Assembly: GCF_003052265.1 (NCBI RefSeq)
Contig: NZ_QANS01000005.1
Coordinates: 186,001-250,000 of the forward strand
Origin: Stenotrophobium rhamnosiphilum
Lineage (GTDB): Bacteria; Pseudomonadota; Gammaproteobacteria; Nevskiales; Nevskiaceae
Reading direction: 5' to 3'
Length of the DNA stretch: 64,000 bases
Shown here: in pieces, positions 61,517 through 64,000 of the stretch
Layout of the letters: each line of letters begins with the position of its first letter
Position numbering within the stretch: position 1 is the first letter of the stretch
Position numbers and translations under genes: made by a program
Notes under the pieces: generated by a model
The model's input: only the letters and a program-made list of their open reading frames with translations
The model's database searches: none
Told to the model about the DNA's origin: nothing

Positions 61517-62008
61517 ATGAAACACACGATTAAGCTGATTGCCATCAGCACTTTGCTGCTCAGCGCGACTGCCGTACAGGCAGATTGGAAATCAGACCTG
61601 AAGGATGCCGCCATCCAGAAGGGCAACAACACCGCAGCCGAAAAGCTGGGCCTCGCGACCACCGCCCCTGCCGGCGCCAAGGTTTACATCATCTCCCCTA
61701 AGAACGGCGACACCGTCAGCAGCCCGGTCACCGTGCAGTTTGGCCTCAGCGGCGCTGGCGTTGCACCTGCAGGAACGCAGGTGGAAAACACCGGCCACCA
61801 TCACCTGCTGATTGATGATCCAGCCGTGGATCTGACCAAAGCACTGCCAGCCAGCGATCAGGTTGTTCACTTTGGCAAAGGCCAGACCGAAACCTCGCTC
61901 AAGCTCAAGCCAGGCAAGCACACCCTTCAGCTGATTTTTGCCGACTGGAAACACCAGCCGTTCAATCCTTCGCTGGGCTCCGACAAAATCACGATCACCG
62001 TTAAATAA
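61517..62008 (+). CDS. periplasmic DUF4399 protein
   Basis: A 163-residue protein with a signal peptide (A-V-Q-A cleavage at about 21) and a beta-sandwich DUF4399 domain: S-P-K-N-G-D-T-V-S-S-P-V, then G-H-H-H-L-L-I-D (about 94-101) and H-T-L-Q-L-I-F-A-D. The His cluster suggests metal binding; not proven. The ATG at 61517 has TGGAG upstream; the longer open frame is ignored. 25 bases before the dehydrogenase gene. Confidence 0.8.
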   Translation: MKHTIKLIAISTLLLSATAVQADWKSDLKDAAIQKGNNTAAEKLGLATTAPAGAKVYIISPKNGDTVSSPVTVQFGLSGAGVAPAGTQVENTGHHHLLIDDPAVDLTKALPASDQVVHFGKGQTETSLKLKPGKHTLQLIFADWKHQPFNPSLGSDKITITVK

Positions 62009-62033
62009 ACCCACATAAGAAGAACTCGAATCC

Positions 62034-62801
62034 ATGCAAGTTAAAAACAGCACTTTCATCATCAGCGGCGGCGCTTCAGGCCTCGGCGCTGGTACGGCCA
62101 AGCGTCTTGTTGGCGCAGGCGCGAATGTCATCCTCGCTGACCTCAACGAAAAAGTCGGCACTGACTTCGCTGCCGAACTCGGCAAGCAAGCACGCTTTCT
62201 GCGCGTTGACGTCACCAACGAAGCTGACGTCGCCGCAGCCGTGGCACTGGCACAAAAGGAATTTGGCAGCGTACAGGGTGCAGTCAACTGCGCAGGTATT
62301 GCTGGCGGTGAGAAAGTTGTCGGTAAAGAAGGCGCGCATTCACTCGCCAATTTTGCACGCGCGATCAACATCAATCTGATCGGCACGTTCAACATGATTC
62401 GCCTGACCTCCGTCGCGATGAGTCAACAGGCTCCGAACGAAGAAGGCGAGCGCGGCGTGATTGTGAACACGGCATCGGTAGCTGCGTTTGATGGCCAGAT
62501 TGGTCAGGCGGCTTACGCTGCGTCGAAGGCTGGTGTGGTTGGTATGACGCTACCTATCGCACGTGAACTGGCACGCCACGGCATCCGCATCATGACGATC
62601 GCACCGGGCCTGTTTGAGACGCCGATGATGGCCGGCATGCCGCAGGACGTGCAGGATTCGCTCGGCAAAACCGTGCCGTTTCCACCACGTTTGGGCCGCA
62701 GCGGCGAGTTCGCTCAGTTGGTGCAGCAGATTGTTGAAAACCCGATGTTGAATGGCGAGTGCATTCGTTTGGACGGCGCGCTGCGCATGGCTCCGAAATA
62801 A
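62034..62801 (+). CDS. short-chain dehydrogenase (3-hydroxyacyl-CoA dehydrogenase type)
   Basis: A 255-residue Rossmann-fold enzyme. The NAD site is S-G-G-A-S-G-L-G (residues about 11-18), N-C-A-G-I-A-G follows near 83, and the catalytic Ser and Y-A-A-S-K are near residue 145-162. It resembles the HSD17B10/3-hydroxy-2-methylbutyryl-CoA dehydrogenase group (fatty-acid or isoleucine breakdown). The substrate is inferred. Possibly cotranscribed with the DUF4399 gene. Confidence 0.85.
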   Translation: MQVKNSTFIISGGASGLGAGTAKRLVGAGANVILADLNEKVGTDFAAELGKQARFLRVDVTNEADVAAAVALAQKEFGSVQGAVNCAGIAGGEKVVGKEGAHSLANFARAININLIGTFNMIRLTSVAMSQQAPNEEGERGVIVNTASVAAFDGQIGQAAYAASKAGVVGMTLPIARELARHGIRIMTIAPGLFETPMMAGMPQDVQDSLGKTVPFPPRLGRSGEFAQLVQQIVENPMLNGECIRLDGALRMAPK

Positions 62802-62815
62802 GTCAGTCGTTGAAT

Positions 62816-62853
62816 CAAAAAGGGCGCGACATTGTCGCGCCCTTTCTTTTTTT
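62816..62853. terminator. bidirectional terminator
   Basis: A perfect 11-base stem AGGGCGCGACA-T-TGTCGCGCCCT with A and T runs outside. It separates the convergent dehydrogenase and hydrolase genes. Confidence 0.92.
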
Positions 62854-63733
62854 AGCTGTTCTTACTTTCTCGATTAAGAAAATCCAATACATGCTCCGCA
62901 AACTGCTCCGGCTGTTCGCACTGCATAAAGTGCCCGGCACCTTGCATCGTAATCAGCTTGTATCCCGCATCGAAGCAATAGGCCTGATTCTCAAACATCT
63001 CAGCACCAATACAGCCATCGTCCGTGCCACGAATGACTCGCGCAGGTACTGATAACTTTTGCGTGAAAATCGCTCGCCCTTCCCGGCTTGCCAAGGTTGC
63101 AGGCAAAGCACGGTAATAAGCCAGTGCAGCCTTCAGGCGCACAGGATCAGAGAACCCGGCTTTCAGCGGCGCGAAATCATCTTCGGTGAAATTCCACCGC
63201 GGCGACCAATTGCGGATCAATTGTCGTAGCCAGAGAAAATCGTCTGCCACCACACGGCGCTCTGGAATCACGGGCAACTGAAAGAATCCGATATAGCGCG
63301 AACGCACAATCTGTTTGAGCGTCGGCTTGAGCAAAAAATGTCGCAGATGCGGAATCGCGGCGGTGACGATGCCACGCACATGCTGCGGATACAGCGTGGC
63401 GGCGAAATAGGCGGTGACGGCGCCCCAATCGTGGCCGACAATAAATGCACGCTCTTCACCGAGCGCTTTGATCAGCTCAATCGCGTCGCGCCCGAGGGTT
63501 GTAGCGCGATAGTCGCCGTCGGACGCCATACCGCTTGGCGCATAGCCGCGCATGAACGGCGCAACAGCGCGATAACCCGAGGCGGCCAATGCCGAAAGCA
63601 GCGGTCGCATGCTCCAAGCCGTATCCGGGAAACCGTGCAGGCAAAGCACGAGTGGCCCCTCGCCCGCTTCCAGTACGGAAAAGTCGAGGCCATTGGCCCG
63701 AACCCAGCGGGGCAGAAATTCAGAAGTGGACAT
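62852..63733 (-). CDS. alpha/beta hydrolase (epoxide hydrolase-like)
   Basis: A 293-residue protein. The oxyanion motif is H-G-F-P (about residues 33-36), the nucleophile elbow G-H-D-W-G-A (about 99-104) has Asp, and the catalytic His lies in G-A-G-H-F-M-Q (about 265-271). Asp as nucleophile points to the epoxide hydrolase or haloalkane dehalogenase branch rather than esterases. The substrate is unknown. Confidence 0.85.
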   Translation of the reverse strand: MSTSEFLPRWVRANGLDFSVLEAGEGPLVLCLHGFPDTAWSMRPLLSALAASGYRAVAPFMRGYAPSGMASDGDYRATTLGRDAIELIKALGEERAFIVGHDWGAVTAYFAATLYPQHVRGIVTAAIPHLRHFLLKPTLKQIVRSRYIGFFQLPVIPERRVVADDFLWLRQLIRNWSPRWNFTEDDFAPLKAGFSDPVRLKAALAYYRALPATLASREGRAIFTQKLSVPARVIRGTDDGCIGAEMFENQAYCFDAGYKLITMQGAGHFMQCEQPEQFAEHVLDFLNRESKNS

Positions 63734-63802
63734 GGGAACTCTTGGATGCTGATGACATCAGAGCACTTACACTAAACTTCGCTCCTTGAGAAAGGAATAC
63801 CC

Positions 63803-64000
63803 ATGACGATTCAGCAACGCGTACACAATTTGATGCAGGAACCAGAACAACTTTTTGATCTGGCGGCACCGTTCGTTCTGCATTTGTTTGCAGCGATCCT
63901 GATCTTCTTCGTGGGTAAATGGCTGGCGAATTGGGGCGTCAAACTCGTGCGCACCGCAATGCGCCGCGCTCATGTTGATGAAACGCTGGGCGATTTCCTA
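63803..64000 (+). CDS. MscS-family mechanosensitive channel (partial, 5' end)
   Basis: The first 66 residues run off the window end. The N-terminal helix (F-V-L-H-L-F-A-A-I-L-I-F-F-V-G-K-W-L-A) and the following R-R-A-H-V-D-E-T-L-G-D-F pattern resemble the first membrane segments of small MscS-type channels, which release solutes on osmotic downshock. AAAGGAATACCC precedes the ATG. Full identity needs the downstream sequence. Confidence 0.75.
   Translation, partial: MTIQQRVHNLMQEPEQLFDLAAPFVLHLFAAILIFFVGKWLANWGVKLVRTAMRRAHVDETLGDFL

Noticed and set aside
1-64000. CRISPR array
   Set aside because: No series of equal direct repeats with unique spacers was seen. The repeats present are isolated inverted pairs.

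Overview
The window reads as a chromosomal segment of a gammaproteobacterium. The flagellar gene order (flgN-flgM-flgA, cheV, flgB to flgL, fliC, flaG, fliD, fliS, a PilZ gene, a LuxR-type response regulator, rpoN, fleQ-like, fliE to fliK, fliL to flhB) resembles Xanthomonadales. The pilT-pilU-yggS, rplM-rpsI and rhlE genes fit the same group. Taxonomy is inferred from gene order and protein similarity only.

Layout. 0-7.6 kb: a DNA repair glycosylase, a run of small envelope genes (DUF883, holin-like, and a 24-residue membrane peptide), a ferritin-like protein, a SET-domain protein, a VOC protein, and a short accessory stretch with an integron-type attC site behind a CYTH-domain gene. 7.7-27.5 kb: the flagellar export, switch, basal-body and regulator genes, interrupted on the opposite strand by an 849-residue FimV/TrpB-like fusion between fliK and fliL. 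27.6-33.6 kb: an accessory island between fliS and fliD with at least two attC-like sites, a yaaW cassette and a frameshifted DUF1963 gene. 33.7-50.1 kb: the filament, hook and rod genes, cheV, flgA, flgM and flgN. 50.1-51.6 kb: a Fic gene between two copies of a terminator plus tRNA-Gln module, one copy decayed. 51.6-56.0 kb: rpsI, rplM and three PilT/PilU-family ATPases. 56.1-64 kb: yggS, an acyltransferase, rpiA, rhlE, a DUF4399 protein, a short-chain dehydrogenase, an alpha/beta hydrolase and the start of an MscS-type channel.

Control can be read directly. Sigma-54 boxes (TGGCAC-N5-TTGC type) precede fliL, fliE, flgB and flgA. Sigma-28 boxes (TAAAGTTT-N11-GCCGATAA type) precede fliC, cheV, flgM and fliS. 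Together with rpoN and the fleQ-like activator this describes a tiered flagellar hierarchy. The sigma-28 box inside the apparent 5' end of flgM corrects its start, and the sigma-54 box at fliL excludes the most upstream start.

The most unusual item is the FimV/TrpB fusion. Its C-terminal half aligns with tryptophan synthase beta, but the PLP lysine, the catalytic glutamate and the phosphate-binding loop are all replaced. It looks like a membrane-anchored pseudoenzyme placed within a flagellar locus.
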